Assembly (NCBI RefSeq): GCF_001263205.1
Contig: NZ_CP012333.1
Location: forward strand, 2,542,001 to 2,606,000
Direction: 5' to 3'
DNA length: 64,000 nucleotides
From: Labilithrix luteola
GTDB taxonomy: Bacteria; Myxococcota_A; Polyangia; Polyangiales; Polyangiaceae
Translations under genes and position numbers: made by a program
In this document: piece after piece, positions 26,323 to 34,874 of the stretch
Layout: each line of letters opens with the position of its first letter
Position numbering within the stretch: the first letter of the stretch is position 1
Notes under the pieces: model-generated
The model's input: only the letters and a program-made list of their open reading frames with translations
What the model was told of the DNA's origin: nothing
The model's database searches: none

Positions 26323-28101
26323 TCACTCCGAAGCGATGGGCTCGTCCGAAAACGCGTGCTGGGCCTCGTAAAGGGTCCGGTAGCGCGAGGGCCGTGCCAG
26401 GAGCTCCTCGTGCGTTCCCCGCTCGACGATCGCGCCGCGGTCGAGCACGAGAATGAGGTCGGCGCTCCGTACCGTCGACAGCCGATGGGCAATGACGAAC
26501 GAGGTTCGCCCCTTGCGGAGCGTCACCATGGCCTCGCGTATCGCGGTCTCGCTGAGGCTGTCGAGGCTCGAGGTCGCCTCGTCGAGCACCAGCACGCGCG
26601 CATCCGCCAGGATGGCGCGAGCGATGGCCACACGCTGGCGTTGGCCTCCCGAGAGCTTCACGCCGCGCTCACCGACGACCGTGTCGAGGCCGTCTTCGAG
26701 CTGCCGCACGAACTCATCGCAGTGGGCGAGCCGGCTCGCTGCCGCGATCTCTTCGCGCGTGGCGGTGGGACGGCCGAACCCGATGTTCTCGGCGATGGTC
26801 GCGTCGAAGAGGTACTCGTCCTGGAGCACGACGCCGAGGATCTTTCGGTAATCACGGAGGCGCACGGTCGACAGGTCGCGGCCGTCGATGAGGATGCGAC
26901 CGTGCGTCGGGCGATGGAAGGCGAGGAGCAACGAGAGAAGCGTGCTCTTCCCCGCACCGCTCGGGCCCACGATGGCCACCGTCGTTCCCGCCGGGACATC
27001 GAAGGTAACGTCTTCGAGCACCGGAACGCCCGCCGAGTACTCGAAGCCGACCCGCTCGAACGTCACGTCGCCCCGCACGCGGCCGAGCGCGGCGCGCGAC
27101 TCGTCGCCCGAGAGCTCCGGAGTCATGGCCTCGATCTCGCGAACGCGATCGAGGTCGGCCAGCGTTTCGCTCACGCGGGTCGCGATTTCGGGCAGGTCGA
27201 GGAGCGGGCTCGCGAACATGAGCGCGAACGCGATGTAGCTTCCGAAGTCACCGAGGGACATTTGCCCCGCGAGGATGGAGCGCCCGCCGAGCACCACCAC
27301 GATCGCGACGACGCTCGCCGAGACGACCGACGCCACCGCGTTCATCGCCGACTTGCGCGTGGTGGCCTCCGAAATGAGCCGGAAGAGCCGATGGAGTCCG
27401 CGTGTGAACACGAGCTCCTCGCGTCGCTCGGCACCATACGCCTTGACGATGCGAATACCGGCAAGGGTCTGGGTGAGCCTTCCTTGGACGTCCGCCCGTG
27501 CGCGACTGCGCTCACGATAGAGCGGTCGCATCTTGCGGTGCGAAAAGTGGAGGCCGAGCCCCGGGATCGCCACGAACGCGAGCGCCGCGAGCGTGATCTT
27601 CCAGTCGATCCAGAGGAGCGCGACGAACGCAACGACCGACGTGAGCACGTTGCTCGTCCACCGTGCGAGCTCCCACCCCACGATGCTCTGGACCGACGCC
27701 GCATCGTCCATGACACGCGCCGAGAGCGTGCCCACCTGCGTTTCGTCGAACCGCGCGACGGGCAACGCCGTCACCCGCGCCATCACGCGACGACGCCAGC
27801 GCAGCACCACGCGCTCGGCCGAAAGCCCGAGCACACGCGTGAGGGCGAAGACGGCGACGGCTTGCACGATCGCGGCGGCAATCACCGCCACCGCGAGCCA
27901 GGGCAGCAGCGTCACCCGCCCGTGACCAATCACCTCGTCGACGAGGACCTTCGGGGCGAGCGGAACGACGAACCCGGCCGCCCGATCGACGACGAGCAGG
28001 ACGAGGCCGAGCCCGAGTCGCTTGCGCTGCGACCAGACCACCGAGCGCGCGAGAGCGCCGGCGGTCCCTAAGGTCCCTTCGGCCTTTGCGCCCTGACTCA
28101 T
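26323..28101 (-). CDS. ABC exporter, fused membrane and ATPase domains (MsbA-like)
   Basis: The 592-residue half-transporter has a six-helix exporter domain (about 20-320) and a C-terminal ATPase domain with Walker A GPSGAGKST, Q-loop VLQDEYLFDATI, signature LSGGQRQRVAIARAIL, Walker B VLVLDEATSSLD and H-loop IAHRLSTV. All catalytic residues are present, so the homodimer should hydrolyse ATP. MsbA-like proteins flip lipids or export drugs or peptides; the sequence does not tell which. It lies 45 bp downstream of the lipoprotein gene ending at 28147 on the same strand. Confidence 0.93.
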   Translation of the reverse strand: MSQGAKAEGTLGTAGALARSVVWSQRKRLGLGLVLLVVDRAAGFVVPLAPKVLVDEVIGHGRVTLLPWLAVAVIAAAIVQAVAVFALTRVLGLSAERVVLRWRRRVMARVTALPVARFDETQVGTLSARVMDDAASVQSIVGWELARWTSNVLTSVVAFVALLWIDWKITLAALAFVAIPGLGLHFSHRKMRPLYRERSRARADVQGRLTQTLAGIRIVKAYGAERREELVFTRGLHRLFRLISEATTRKSAMNAVASVVSASVVAIVVVLGGRSILAGQMSLGDFGSYIAFALMFASPLLDLPEIATRVSETLADLDRVREIEAMTPELSGDESRAALGRVRGDVTFERVGFEYSAGVPVLEDVTFDVPAGTTVAIVGPSGAGKSTLLSLLLAFHRPTHGRILIDGRDLSTVRLRDYRKILGVVLQDEYLFDATIAENIGFGRPTATREEIAAASRLAHCDEFVRQLEDGLDTVVGERGVKLSGGQRQRVAIARAILADARVLVLDEATSSLDSLSETAIREAMVTLRKGRTSFVIAHRLSTVRSADLILVLDRGAIVERGTHEELLARPSRYRTLYEAQHAFSDEPIASE

Positions 28102-28146
28102 CGTGGAGGTTCTAGCAATGCGCCTGGAAGGCAGCGAGCGATGGGC

Positions 28147-30810
28147 TCAGCGTGGCCAGACGATGCGCGCACGACGGGCGCGCTTGTCCGCGACGTTCGG
28201 CCCGGCGTCGTTGAAGTAGACCATGTCGCCGTCCATCACGAGAGCCACGTCCAACGAAGGAGGGCCGTCGAGCATGAGCAGCGGAAACGCCTTGCCACCG
28301 GGCGTCGAGAGGTCGACCGCATCGAGGGCAATCGCGTCTGCCGTGCTGCGGGCGACGATCGCTCGAAGCACCGGTCCGCTCACGTCGAGCGTGACGGACG
28401 TGGGGGCGCCCTCACCTCCGAAGGGAATTTTGAGCGGCTTCTTCAGGAGCTTCACGTTGGCGTCGAGCGTGGCGAGCATGGCCCCGAAGCCGCTCGCGCT
28501 CGGCGAGTCCATGCCCATCGGCGCTTCTTCGATCCACGCGAGATGGGCGCCGTCGCCCGCGGGAACGAGCTGCGGCGTTCGCGAGTGTGCCGCCGTCCCG
28601 AGCACGCGCTGCTCGTCGATCGCGCGCTTCGCGTCGTGCATGCGGATCGCACTCATGAAGATGTCGGCCATGCCGTCCTTCGGGCTCTCGCGCGAATCGG
28701 CCCAGGCCAGCCATACGTTCTCGCCGCGTGCGAGCGCCACGAGATCGGTCGCGTCGCCGGGCGCGTTCGTGATGCGTTCTTCCCGCGCGACGCGCTTGAG
28801 GTCCGGCATCACCTTGGTCGCGTAGACCTCGCCGTTGCCGTTGCGGCCGTCGACCCAGGCGACGATGAATCCGCCGCCTCCGGTGACGATGGCGACGTCG
28901 CTCGCGTCTCCCTTCGCGGTGGTCAGCTGGACGTCGTTCGTTCGCTTCCCGCGCTTGTCGACGCGCGTGACGTGCACTTCGGGGTCGCCATTTTCGCGTG
29001 CGACCCACGCCAGCGCAGCGCCGTCTTCCGCCTTCTCGGCCGCCGCGATGGCAACGCCGCCGACAGCGAGCGCGCGCGTCGAGATCACGATGGGCGAGGA
29101 AGCCACGCCATTCGCGTCCACCATGCGCGTGGCCAGGGTGAGGCCGTGCCCGCGCTCGGACTCGTCGGCCCTGGGCCGCTCCGTTCGTCCGGCCGGGGCG
29201 CTGAGCGTCACGAGCATCGTAGACGCCCCGACGCGAATCGCCGCCAGGTCGACCACACTCTCGCCGCTGACGACGGCGGTGAGATCTTCGATGCGCGGCC
29301 CACCCTCGACCACGACGGGCGTCGGCACGGGCGGTTCGACCTTCAGGTTCACGCGCGGCCGCAGCTCGGCCGTACGTATGCGCGAGGGCCCAGCACCCGA
29401 AGCGGCGAGCGCAAGGCACATGTCCTTGCCGCAAGCCATGTCCCAGGCGAGTGACGCGGGATCGGAGCCAAACGTAAGCGTCTCGCGCTGCACCGCCGCG
29501 ACACGCTCGTCGGTGCGGAGCATCGTCGGCAGGATCGGAGCGTCCGTGCACGACGAATCGCGCTCACAATCGCGCATCGTGGCGAGAACGGCGAAACCGC
29601 TGCCCATCGCCGCGAGCTCGGGCGTGCTTCGGCCGATGGTGTCGAAGGTAAGCGGTCGCCCTTCGGGACCAAGGTGTTGCCCAACACGGGCCACACGTAC
29701 ATGTCGAACGTCACCGATTCGACTGGCCGGCGCTTCCCACATCAGGGCCGGGTCGTGCGGGCCAGCAGCCAGACCGAGGAGTGCCGCGCCGCCCCGTGCC
29801 TCGACCACCTTGCGCGGAGGCGCCACGACACCGTGTTCGTCGAGCGCCGCCGTCGCCACGAAGGGCTCTTCGGTCGTGCGATCGGTCCAGGCGAAGACGA
29901 GCCGAGAACCGGCGCGCACCACCTCCACGTCGCCACTGACCGTGGGCTTGTCCGCGATCGACACGACGCCACCGCTCGGATGGCCTTCGGCGTCGAGACG
30001 ATGGAACGACAGGGCGCCACCTCGTGCGGCGTCCGCCGTGCCGAACTTCGCGTCCTTCTTCTTCTCGGCGACGGGCGTTGCGGCCGCGGTCACCGTGGAG
30101 ATCCCGACCCCGCCCGGCAATTCGAGCACGTGCCAGCCGGTGACGTTGCGTGCCACGCGCGCGGGCAAACCGCGAACCTTGCCGTCCGTGTCGAGCGCCG
30201 CGGCGACGATGTTCGCCTCGCCACCGTGGACCTCCTCGGCCCACAGACAGACGGCGCCCGCGTCGGTGGGGATGACGTCGACCCAGACGACGTCTTCGGA
30301 GGTGCGGGCGAGCTCGACCGCCTTTCCTCGCGGCGTGCCGTCCAGACCGACGGAGATGCTCCAGAGCGATTCACCACGCTCCGTCAGCGAGGTCCACGCG
30401 ATGACGAAGCCCGGTGCCGTGCCTCGCATCGTCCGCACGACGACCATGGTGGTGTCGATCGTGGCGGTGCCAACGCTCTTTTCGGGGCCACTCGGCTCAC
30501 CGTTTGCGGCCAAGGGCATGACGACGACCCTGCGGCCACTGCCCTCACCCGCCGTGATCCAAGCGGCAAGCCCCGAGCCTTCGGGTTGCTTCGCCAGGAA
30601 GGGACCGATGGCGCGCTCGTCGATCGACGCCACGATGTGACCCACCACGCCTTGAGGCGGGGCCGCTGCTTTCCTGACCGCCGAAACCGAGGTGCCCGGC
30701 GCCGACTGCGCAGGCGCCTTCGAACCACAACCCAAGAGCGAGACCGCGAGCGTCGCGAGCGCGCACCATGAGAAACTGGCGGCCGGGAGCGCGACGCTCC
30801 GTCGGGTCAC
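28147..30810 (-). CDS. Large propeller-like lipoprotein
   Basis: The 887-residue product uses a GTG at 30810 that overlaps the upstream stop as GTGA; the signal peptide (FSWCALATLAVSLLGC, lipid Cys28) confirms this start although the frame is open further upstream. The body has repeated blade-like units such as GGGFIVAWVDGRNGNGEVYA and VWLAWADSRESPKDGMADIF, so a beta-propeller is likely. No catalytic motif is seen. The domain may display a ligand- or partner-binding surface outside the inner membrane or on the outer membrane. It is coupled to the AgmX/PglI-like lipoprotein upstream, which suggests the two form one complex. Confidence 0.82.
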   Translation of the reverse strand: MTRRSVALPAASFSWCALATLAVSLLGCGSKAPAQSAPGTSVSAVRKAAAPPQGVVGHIVASIDERAIGPFLAKQPEGSGLAAWITAGEGSGRRVVVMPLAANGEPSGPEKSVGTATIDTTMVVVRTMRGTAPGFVIAWTSLTERGESLWSISVGLDGTPRGKAVELARTSEDVVWVDVIPTDAGAVCLWAEEVHGGEANIVAAALDTDGKVRGLPARVARNVTGWHVLELPGGVGISTVTAAATPVAEKKKDAKFGTADAARGGALSFHRLDAEGHPSGGVVSIADKPTVSGDVEVVRAGSRLVFAWTDRTTEEPFVATAALDEHGVVAPPRKVVEARGGAALLGLAAGPHDPALMWEAPASRIGDVRHVRVARVGQHLGPEGRPLTFDTIGRSTPELAAMGSGFAVLATMRDCERDSSCTDAPILPTMLRTDERVAAVQRETLTFGSDPASLAWDMACGKDMCLALAASGAGPSRIRTAELRPRVNLKVEPPVPTPVVVEGGPRIEDLTAVVSGESVVDLAAIRVGASTMLVTLSAPAGRTERPRADESERGHGLTLATRMVDANGVASSPIVISTRALAVGGVAIAAAEKAEDGAALAWVARENGDPEVHVTRVDKRGKRTNDVQLTTAKGDASDVAIVTGGGGFIVAWVDGRNGNGEVYATKVMPDLKRVAREERITNAPGDATDLVALARGENVWLAWADSRESPKDGMADIFMSAIRMHDAKRAIDEQRVLGTAAHSRTPQLVPAGDGAHLAWIEEAPMGMDSPSASGFGAMLATLDANVKLLKKPLKIPFGGEGAPTSVTLDVSGPVLRAIVARSTADAIALDAVDLSTPGGKAFPLLMLDGPPSLDVALVMDGDMVYFNDAGPNVADKRARRARIVWPR

Positions 30811-31295
30811 TGCACGATCTCCTCGTACGACTTGGTGACCGTGATGACGCCCGCATGGCTGCGCGGGAACATCGCGCCCTTCAGCACGTCCTGAACACAC
30901 GAGGAAAGCGTCGGATCCGGCTTTCCTTTCAGCGTAACGCCGAGCAGCCTGCCGTCTTGGTCGATACCCACGGACAGCTCGACACGCTGGCGGGGCAGAT
31001 TCTTCCTGGCGCGGTACTCCCGAACGCATTTGCTGACCGGGTCGGTGTACTTGTCGACGACACCGCTGATGAGCTGAGTCGCTTCGGTGGCCGACCCGGC
31101 AAACGGTCGCTCCGGCGGGGCGGCCGCCGCCGCTGCCTCGGGCCCGGCATCCGCGACTTCACCTTCCTTGGCGGTGGCCGGCTGGGGGCCGCTCGCCTGC
31201 GGGGTCTGACTGCCGCCGCACGCGACGAGACCCATGAGGAGGCCCGTGCAAACGAGCCCGGAGAAAGCCAAGAGACGTGGATTCGGCGCTTTCAC
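30807..31295 (-). CDS. Lipoprotein with AgmX/PglI-like C-terminal domain
   Basis: The 162-residue product has a lipobox ending at Cys26 (LMGLVACGG), an Ala/Pro linker and a C-terminal domain (about 75-155) with paired Cys: CVREYRARKNLPRQRVELSV, IDQDGRLLGV and SSCVQDVLK. This is the TonB-C-like fold of AgmX/PglI-type proteins, which in Myxococcus are tied to gliding motility and envelope complexes. It is the first gene of a two-gene unit with the large lipoprotein at 28147-30810, joined by a GTGA overlap. A motility role is possible but not shown here. Confidence 0.82.
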   Translation of the reverse strand: MKAPNPRLLAFSGLVCTGLLMGLVACGGSQTPQASGPQPATAKEGEVADAGPEAAAAAAPPERPFAGSATEATQLISGVVDKYTDPVSKCVREYRARKNLPRQRVELSVGIDQDGRLLGVTLKGKPDPTLSSCVQDVLKGAMFPRSHAGVITVTKSYEEIVQ

Positions 31296-31342
31296 GGCCG
31301 GCAGGCTACCACGTCACCCGTGGCGGAGCGCAGTCCGGCGGG

Positions 31343-32281
31343 TCAGGATGCGCGCAGCAGCCGACCGATGTGACGACGCTCCCAGTCGAGGGCGCGCTCG
31401 TACTTGCGGAAGTGGCGCTCACGCTCGAGGAACTCCGGCGGATGCAGCACACGGCGCGCAAGCTGACCCTTGGCGGAAGCCAGGTTCGACGTCGACGCCC
31501 GCACGCTCCCACGGGCCGTGGGAATCATGTGGTGGAGCATCTCGTGGTAGACGACGTACTCCACGAAGTACCGGGGCACCCAGGGCTTGTCGAGCACGGG
31601 GTGGATGCGGATCAGGCGCTCGAGATGAGCGTAGCTCCCGAGCTTGATCGTCTTGCGGGCGGTGGCCTTGCCCTCCACCGCCTTGCGCCCCGCTTTGCGG
31701 CCCCAGGTGATGAGCGCGTGGCAGCCACCGTCGAAGTAGCGCTCATTCAGCTCGGAGAAGATGGCGAGCAGGTCGTGGTGCTTGCCTTTGGCGACGAGCG
31801 GGATCGCGCGAGGACGGCGACGTGCGAGGCGTGAGCCGCTTGCGTCGATGTACTGGCCGACGAGCATGCTCGCCTTGCGATCACCGCGGGCCACGTACCG
31901 AGCGAGCGCTTCGACCACGCGCGGCGGCGCGTCGAGGAACATGTGGTGGACGCGGGCGTGCAAGACACCATGGCGCGTCGAGTGCGAGATGATCGAGTGG
32001 CGGTTGTCCGTGATGGAGAGGATCACGGGCCGGCCCGGGCAGGCCGCCTTGAGCCGGCGCTCGAGCGCCTGGCGTGCTCCCTCGTGGACGAACAGCGCGG
32101 GCGACTGGGTGGGAAACACGAGCGCGAGCTGTGAGCTCACGCGCTCGGGAATGCGAATCGCGGCCGCCGTCACGATGGGGCTCAAGCGCCCCCGCCCGAG
32201 GCCCGAAGCCGCCGAACGATTCACCGACGCTCGCGGAGCGAGCCAAGCGTCGATGCTGGGGAGGACGTTCTTGGCGGCCAT
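31343..32281 (-). CDS. SprT-like putative metallopeptidase
   Basis: The 312-residue product carries YHEMLHHMIP, an HExxH zinc-protease motif, in its C-terminal half, after HDLLAIFSELNERYFDGGC, typical of the SprT-like domain. About 130 residues with two-fold similar segments precede it (ALFVHEGARQALERRLKAAC). SprT-like proteins include the DNA-protein crosslink protease SPRTN and bacterial proteins of unknown role. The ATG at 32281 is preferred because sequence before it is atypical and AAAGAGA precedes it. The upstream region holds two matching palindromes (32369-32457). Confidence 0.8.
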   Translation of the reverse strand: MAAKNVLPSIDAWLAPRASVNRSAASGLGRGRLSPIVTAAAIRIPERVSSQLALVFPTQSPALFVHEGARQALERRLKAACPGRPVILSITDNRHSIISHSTRHGVLHARVHHMFLDAPPRVVEALARYVARGDRKASMLVGQYIDASGSRLARRRPRAIPLVAKGKHHDLLAIFSELNERYFDGGCHALITWGRKAGRKAVEGKATARKTIKLGSYAHLERLIRIHPVLDKPWVPRYFVEYVVYHEMLHHMIPTARGSVRASTSNLASAKGQLARRVLHPPEFLERERHFRKYERALDWERRHIGRLLRAS

Positions 32282-32620
32282 GGGAGGGTCTCTTTGGGGG
32301 TAAGGGAGAGGGGTGGGGTTGTCAAGGAAGGGGCTTTTCGCCTGCAATACCAATCACTTGGATACGTAGGCAAATGCCCCCAACCCAATGTAGGGACGTG
32401 TCGTTTTTACTCAATTCGTGACCCTATACGGAAGTCCTTGACCCCGGGGCATTTGCCCCCAGTCGCACACGTTCACGGGCCGCGTCGTGACGAGTCGCCA
32501 CGCGCGCATGCTCATGCACGAGCAACCTATCGGTGAGGTCGCGTGTTCCGTTTCCTCGTTGCGGGCAGGAAGTGTCGTCCTGCTAGGAGCGGTCGCGAGC
32601 CGCGCTCGCGGAGGACCTGG
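32282..32620. other. 339-bp gap upstream of the SprT-like gene
   Basis: This gap lies between sixA (ends at 32621) and the SprT-like gene (starts at 32281), both on the minus strand, so it should hold the promoter of the latter. It contains an AT-richer stretch at 32340-32430 and the two GGCA/TGCC palindromes described separately. No coding frame with credible codon use was found. Confidence 0.5.
32369..32457. promoter_or_regulatory. Two inverted copies of a GGCA-NN-TGCC operator-like site
   Basis: GGCAAATGCCCC at 32369-32380 and GGGGCATTTGCC at 32446-32457 are exact reverse complements. Each is itself a near-palindrome (GGCA-AA/TT-TGCC). The copies are 77 bp apart start to start and lie 88-176 bp upstream of the SprT-like gene. 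This could be a pair of operators for a dimeric repressor that loops DNA, or the two arms of a leader hairpin. Confidence 0.4.
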
Positions 32621-33169
32621 TCAGTCGCGTTGCCACGCGAGCGTCTTCGGATCGAGGACGAAGCGGGACTTCGACGTGAATCCCGAGCCTTGGACCTCGG
32701 GCGCCGTGGGCGTCAGCTTCACGCCGACGACCATGGCCTTGAGCATGCCCTCGCTAGGCAGGCGTCCGATGAGGCGTGAAACGAGGAGGGAGAGGTCCGG
32801 CTCGTGGCCGACGACCATCACTCGCTTGCGCCCCGCGCGTGCGAGCTCTCCGACGAGGCCGAGCGTATCCCCACCGGGAGCCATCTCGCGACGCACCTCG
32901 ACGGCCCCGGTCCCTCCGGACGCCCGCGCCTTCTTCTCGTCGGCGACGCGTCGATCGAGACCGGTGATTGAGGCCACGATTTCAGCCGTTTGAAGAGCCC
33001 GAACGAGCGGGCTCGAGAGGACGATGAAGGGCGCCTCTCCCCCTTCGAGGAGGGCTCGGGCCACGTGCCGAACGCGATCGCGGCCCGTAGGCGTGAGCGC
33101 TCGATCGGCGTCCCTGCCGGTGGGCGAGTCGTCCTCCGCCGGACCGTGGCGCATCACGTAGAGCTTCAT
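32621..33169 (-). CDS. sixA: Phosphohistidine phosphatase SixA
   Basis: The 182-residue product is a single-domain histidine phosphatase: YVMRHGPAEDD holds the RHG motif with the phospho-accepting His9, LSSPLVRALQTAEI gives the second Arg, and VVGHEPDLSLL the second catalytic His. Size and motifs fit SixA, which removes phosphate from histidine-phosphotransfer domains and so dampens two-component signalling. It lies downstream of recA on the same strand with an 85-bp gap and may be read through from it. Confidence 0.88.
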   Translation of the reverse strand: MKLYVMRHGPAEDDSPTGRDADRALTPTGRDRVRHVARALLEGGEAPFIVLSSPLVRALQTAEIVASITGLDRRVADEKKARASGGTGAVEVRREMAPGGDTLGLVGELARAGRKRVMVVGHEPDLSLLVSRLIGRLPSEGMLKAMVVGVKLTPTAPEVQGSGFTSKSRFVLDPKTLAWQRD

Positions 33170-33254
33170 CCGGGCCCGACTATATCAGCGCGCCAACCGT
33201 CCTGGTGGCCAGGTTCGGAAGAGGGGCCGAACGCCGCCTCTTCCGAAGTCCACG

Positions 33255-34472
33255 TCAGTTCGCGGGCTTGCCCGGACGCTTGGGCTCGTCGTCCTTCGAC
33301 GGGGCCCCATTCTTGGGCGGAATGCGCACGACAGGCTTGCCGTCCGGCGCCGTCTCCTTTGCGCTCTCCTTTGCGCTCTCCTTGGCCTCACCCTTGGCGC
33401 CCTTGACCGAAACGGGCGCGGGCGCTTCCTCGACCGGCGCTGCTCCGTTCGCGCGCTTGATGTTGTGCTTGGAGAGGATCATCCCTTCGAGCTTCTCCAT
33501 CAGCTGGGGATGCTGCTCGAGGTAGGTCTTGGCGTTCTCGCGCCCCTGACCGATGCGCTCGCTGCCGTACGAGAACCACGCACCGCTCTTCTCGACGATG
33601 CCGAGCTCGGTGGCGAGGTCGATGATGTCGCCCGCGCGGCTGATGCCCTGACCGTAGAGGATGTCGAACTCGACCTCGCGGAACGGCGGGGCCATCTTGT
33701 TCTTCACGACCTTCACGCGGGTGCGGTTACCGATGGCGACCGGGTCCTTCTTGTCGCTCGCCGCGGCTTCCTTGATCTGGCCAATGCGCCGGATGTCGAG
33801 ACGCACCGAGGCGTAGAACTTGAGCGCGTTACCGCCCGTCGTCGTCTCGGGGGAGCCGAACATGACGCCGATCTTCATGCGGATCTGGTTGATGAAGACG
33901 AGCAGGCAGTTCGAACGGGCGACGGTGCCCGTGAGCTTGCGCAGCGCCTGGCTCATGAGGCGCGCCTGGAGGCCGACGTGGCTGTCGCCCATATCGCCTT
34001 CGATTTCAGCCTTCGGAACGAGCGCTGCGACCGAGTCGACGACGACGATGTCGACCGCGTTCGAGCGAACGAGCATGTCGGCGATCTCGAGGGCCTGCTC
34101 ACCGTAGTCCGGCTGCGAGACGAGCATCTCGTCCGTCTTCACACCGAGCTTGCGGGCGTAGGCGGGATCGAGCGCGTGCTCGGCGTCGATGAACGCAGCC
34201 ACGCCGCCGGCCTTCTGCACCTGCGCGATCGCGTGCAGGGTGAGCGTGGTCTTGCCGCTCGATTCAGGGCCGTAGATCTCGATGATGCGTCCCTTCGGGT
34301 AACCGCCGATGCCGAGCGCGATGTCGAGGCCGATCGAGCCCGAGGGCACGACCTGAACGTCGTCCGCGAGAGATGCGCCGTCCTTGAGGCGCATGATGGA
34401 GCCCTTGCCGTACTCCTTCTCGATCGAAGCGAGGGCAAGTTCGATGGCTTTCTGGCGGTTCTTGTCTTCCAT
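33255..34472 (-). CDS. recA: Recombinase RecA
   Basis: The 405-residue product is RecA: Walker A GPESSGKTT at about 66-74, the DNA-binding loop region ALRKLTGTVARSNC, INQIRMKIGVMFGSPETTTG, and the polymerisation motif near the N-terminus. It drives strand exchange and activates LexA self-cleavage. The C-terminal tail is longer than usual (about 60 extra residues), with KESAKESAKE repeats and Pro/Lys-rich sequence. The upstream region carries a -35/-10 pair with two GTTCAGT half-sites and a long leader with a 15-bp inverted repeat, so SOS control is likely. Confidence 0.97.
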   Translation of the reverse strand: MEDKNRQKAIELALASIEKEYGKGSIMRLKDGASLADDVQVVPSGSIGLDIALGIGGYPKGRIIEIYGPESSGKTTLTLHAIAQVQKAGGVAAFIDAEHALDPAYARKLGVKTDEMLVSQPDYGEQALEIADMLVRSNAVDIVVVDSVAALVPKAEIEGDMGDSHVGLQARLMSQALRKLTGTVARSNCLLVFINQIRMKIGVMFGSPETTTGGNALKFYASVRLDIRRIGQIKEAAASDKKDPVAIGNRTRVKVVKNKMAPPFREVEFDILYGQGISRAGDIIDLATELGIVEKSGAWFSYGSERIGQGRENAKTYLEQHPQLMEKLEGMILSKHNIKRANGAAPVEEAPAPVSVKGAKGEAKESAKESAKETAPDGKPVVRIPPKNGAPSKDDEPKRPGKPAN

Positions 34473-34575
34473 GAGAGGCTCCTTCGATCGCGGCTAGGCG
34501 GGAAAGCAGGCGGCTAGGGACGGTCTTGCGGGTGCGGGTCGTGCGGGTCGTTTGAGGCAGCAGGCTGTGCAGGAG

Positions 34576-34638
34576 ACTCGAAGGTCCGGGGGCCGGAGAT
34601 GACAGATCAGATATCCCGGATGTCCCGGACCTTCGAGT
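34576..34638 (-). promoter_or_regulatory. 15-bp perfect inverted repeat in the recA leader
   Basis: ACTCGAAGGTCCGGG at 34576-34590 and its exact reverse complement at 34624-34638 flank a 33-base loop. In the recA transcript this would form a very stable GC-rich hairpin about 105 bases before the start codon. There is no U-tract, so a simple intrinsic terminator is unlikely; an attenuator, an RNA-stability element or a protein site are possible. A related sequence (ACCTTCGACT) recurs at about 34668-34677. Confidence 0.6.
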
Positions 34639-34726
34639 TGAGAGGGTCTGGGCTCAGGGGCCCCAAACCTTCGACTCAATATGAACTCGCGTAGGCGGAA
34701 CGCGGCGTGGGCGCTACGGTCAGCTT

Positions 34727-34764
34727 GTTCAGTACTGAGAACCTATACTGCTGTTCTGTTCAGT
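34727..34764. promoter_or_regulatory. Two GTTCAGT sites, likely LexA binding region of recA
   Basis: GTTCAGT occurs at 34727-34733 and 34758-34764 in the same orientation, 31 bp apart (three helical turns). GTTCAG is the conserved half of the LexA-binding sequence described for Myxococcus xanthus; the other half matches only partly. One copy overlaps the -35 box and spacer and the other covers about the start point, the arrangement expected for a repressor. The first copy is part of a longer palindrome (TCAGTACTGA, 34729-34738). Confidence 0.55.
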
Positions 34765-34769
34765 GTCAA
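34742..34769 (-). promoter_or_regulatory. recA promoter (sigma-70 type)
   Basis: On the minus strand TTGACA (34769-34764) is a perfect -35 box and TATAGG (34747-34742) a 4/6 match to the -10 box, with a 16-bp spacer. Transcription would start near 34735. It is the best promoter match seen upstream of recA and overlaps a GTTCAGT half-site. Confidence 0.65.
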
Positions 34770-34874
34770 CATGTGCGCTCGTTTTCCCGGAAGCTCCCAA
34801 AAGCGCGAATCAGGACGCGAACTTGGAGCGGGGGCGGGCCGGCGACTTTCGTTGGGCCGCGGAAAATTCAGTAC

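Larger units (their letters stand above)
34473..34874. other. 402-bp recA control and leader region
   Basis: The gap lies upstream of recA (minus strand) and downstream of the thioredoxin-like gene. From recA outward it holds about 100 bases without clear structure, a perfect 15-bp inverted repeat (34576-34638), a third partial copy of its arm (about 34666-34678), then the promoter and GTTCAGT sites (34727-34769). If the promoter is right, the leader is about 260 nt. Confidence 0.6.

Noticed and set aside
26260..28071. A 603-codon open frame antisense to the ABC exporter
   Set aside because: All ABC motifs are on the minus strand; the antisense frame has only a biased composition.
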